From an uncultured Lautropia sp. (GTDB lineage: Bacteria > Pseudomonadota > Gammaproteobacteria > Burkholderiales > Burkholderiaceae_E), in assembly GCA_938046755.1 (NCBI GenBank), contig CALIXC010000256.1:1-5372 (forward strand): a DNA stretch of 5,372 bases, read 5' to 3'. Below, one piece after another: positions 3,842 through 5,372 of this stretch. The first letter of the stretch is position 1, and the number at the start of each line of letters is the position of its first letter. The translations under genes were made by a program, and so were the position numbers. The notes under the pieces are model-generated. The model was not told where the DNA came from, did no database searches, and was given only the letters and a program-made list of their open reading frames with translations.

Positions 3842-5372
3842 CTACCGACCCCGGCTGGCGTTGACCTGTGCTTCCTTCTCTAGCAGTTCTTCCCAGCGGG
3901 TCATCATGTCCAGCACCTTCTGTTCCTTGTCGGCCAGGGCGGTCTGGAAGTCCTTGATCTGCTCGGGCGGCTGCCGGAAGAAGTCGGGCTCGTTCATGCG
4001 GGCCTGATCGGCAGCAATCTCGGCCTCCAGCGTCTCGATCTCGCCGGGCAGGTTGGCCAGGTCGCGCACCTCGCGGTTGCTGAGGGTGAGACGCCCACCC
4101 CGAGGCTTGGCCACCACCTCAGCGGAAGCAGCTGCTGAAGCGGATGAGGCGCTGGCCGCATCCGCCGCCTGCGCGCCGGAAGCGCTCGCCGCGCGGTTGG
4201 CCGTGTCGCTGCCTTCCACGCCTGCCTGCCCGGATGACGAAGCGATGGCCACTGCAGCGCCGAACCCCGACTGCGCCTGGTTCGGCTGGGTCTGACGCCA
4301 GGCCAGCCAGTCGGAATAGCCGCCCACCAGTTCCAGCCAGTGGCCATCCCCCTGGGCCACCAGCACCGACGTGACCACGTTGTCGAGGAAGCGCCGGTCG
4401 TGGCTGACCAGCAGCAGCGTGCCCGGGTAGGACTGCAGCATGCTCTCCAGCAGGTCGATAGATTCCAGGTCCAGGTCGTTGGTGGGCTCGTCCAGCACCA
4501 GCAGGTTGGCCGGGCGGGCGAACAGGCGCGCCAGCAGCAGGCGGTTGCGCTCACCGCCTGACAGGGTGCGCACCGGCGAGTTGGCCCGGTTGGACGGGAA
4601 CAGGAAGTCCTGCAGATAGCTCATGATGTGGCGGCGCGCGCCATTGATCTCGACGTATTCCGAGCCGGGGCTGACCGTGTTGGCCACGCTCTGCTCGGGG
4701 TCGAGCTGCTCGCGCAGCTGATCGAAATAGGCAATCTGCAGGTTGGAGCCCAGCCGCACCGAGCCGGTGTCGGGCGGGTATTCGCCCAGGATGAGCTTGA
4801 GCAATGTGGACTTGCCGATGCCGTTGGGCCCGATCAGGCCGATGCGGTCACCGCGCATGATGGTGAGGTCCAGGTCGCGCACCAGGCAGCGCCCACCCAG
4901 GCTGATGCCGGCCTGACGGGTCTCGCAGACCAGCTTGCCGGAGCGCTCGCCCGCATCCACCTCCAGCCGGATCTGGCCGGTGCGCTCGCGCCGGGCGGCC
5001 CGCGCCTCGCGCAGTGCCTCCAGCCGTCGCACGCGGCCTTCATTGCGGGTACGGCGTGCCTCGATGCCCTTGCGGATCCAGACCTCTTCCTGCGCCCAGA
5101 ACTTGTCGAACTTGCGGTTGGCCACCGCCTCGGCTTCCAGCTGCTCGCCGCGCACCTTCTCGTAGGTGGCGAAGTTGCCGGGGAAGCTGCGCACCAGCCC
5201 GCGGTCCAGCTCGATGATGCGGGTGGCCACCTGGTCGAGGAAGCGCCGATCGTGCGTGATGATGATGGCGGCCGGCCCTGCGTTGACGATGCCCTCCAGC
5301 GCCTCGATGGCCTCGATGTCGAGATGGTTGGTGGGCTCGTCGAGCAGCAGCAGCTCAGTGCCCTGCGCCAGT
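3842..5372 (-). CDS. uup: ABC-F ATPase Uup, C-terminal part (5' end outside window)
   Basis: This is the last 509 codons of a soluble twin-ATPase ABC-F protein, reading in from the right edge (first full codon at 5371). E. coli Uup is 635 aa, so about 130 residues with the first Walker A lie outside the window. In fragment numbering, domain 1 contributes LLLLDEPTNHLD (7-18) and THDRRFLD (39-46), then IELDRG and SFPGNFATY (62-70). The inter-domain linker has the Uup-typical WIRKGIEARRTRNEGR (98-113). Domain 2 has Walker A GPNGIGKST (181-189), signature LSGGER (270-275), Walker B LVLDEPTNDLD (291-301) and switch SHDRRFLD (323-330). An Ala/Ser-rich linker (about 372-417) leads to a C-terminal coiled coil (about 427-502) of the kind that binds DNA in E. 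coli Uup. The coiled coil separates Uup from EttA and most other ABC-F proteins. Uup acts at the ribosome and affects precise excision of transposons and branched-DNA tolerance. The gene converges with the permease and ends at TAG 3842-3844. Confidence 0.92.
   Translation of the reverse strand, partial: LAQGTELLLLDEPTNHLDIEAIEALEGIVNAGPAAIIITHDRRFLDQVATRIIELDRGLVRSFPGNFATYEKVRGEQLEAEAVANRKFDKFWAQEEVWIRKGIEARRTRNEGRVRRLEALREARAARRERTGQIRLEVDAGERSGKLVCETRQAGISLGGRCLVRDLDLTIMRGDRIGLIGPNGIGKSTLLKLILGEYPPDTGSVRLGSNLQIAYFDQLREQLDPEQSVANTVSPGSEYVEINGARRHIMSYLQDFLFPSNRANSPVRTLSGGERNRLLLARLFARPANLLVLDEPTNDLDLESIDLLESMLQSYPGTLLLVSHDRRFLDNVVTSVLVAQGDGHWLELVGGYSDWLAWRQTQPNQAQSGFGAAVAIASSSGQAGVEGSDTANRAASASGAQAADAASASSASAAASAEVVAKPRGGRLTLSNREVRDLANLPGEIETLEAEIAADQARMNEPDFFRQPPEQIKDFQTALADKEQKVLDMMTRWEELLEKEAQVNASRGR

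Overview
The window is GC-rich chromosomal DNA, most likely from a betaproteobacterium of the Burkholderiales type. The strongest pointer is an EpsG-family exopolysaccharide tyrosine-kinase homologue, a family I associate mainly with Betaproteobacteria. The AI-2E/PerM-type permease and Uup also read as proteobacterial. This placement is inferred from protein character only; no rRNA or other marker is present.

Layout, left to right. (1) Positions 1-77 are non-coding, with short direct and inverted repeats rich in GTATAC. (2) Positions 78-443 (minus) hold the C-terminal third of a major facilitator superfamily (MFS) transporter whose first nine or so membrane helices are missing, probably a decayed gene. 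(3) Positions 444-1325 are about 880 bp with no convincing gene. They contain a hairpin, a good candidate sigma-54 promoter with GG-N10-GC spacing at 887-903, and then a leader of about 400 nt with a 16-bp perfect palindrome near its end. (4) Positions 1326-2288 (plus) encode an intact EpsG-type P-loop kinase of 320 aa. (5) Positions 2289-2581 are intergenic and carry two strong inverted repeats: a perfect dyad with 18-bp arms around one base (2375-2411) and a 9-bp inverted repeat just before the next gene (2549-2576). (6) Positions 2582-3658 (plus) encode a 358-aa AI-2E/PerM-family membrane protein. (7) Positions 3659-3841 form a convergent intergenic spacer with several hairpins. (8) Positions 3842-5372 (minus) hold the C-terminal 509 codons of the ABC-F ATPase Uup, which runs off the right edge.

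The genes do not form an obvious single pathway. The EpsG homologue would act in regulation of exopolysaccharide polymerisation and export, but no other eps gene is next to it, so it looks like an orphan copy or the edge of a dispersed locus. The permease and Uup look like housekeeping neighbours. The most notable non-coding signals are the 37-bp palindrome after epsG, the putative sigma-54 promoter with its long leader, and the inverted repeat at the permease start. I found no clear new multi-gene system, CRISPR array, tRNA, rRNA or insertion sequence.
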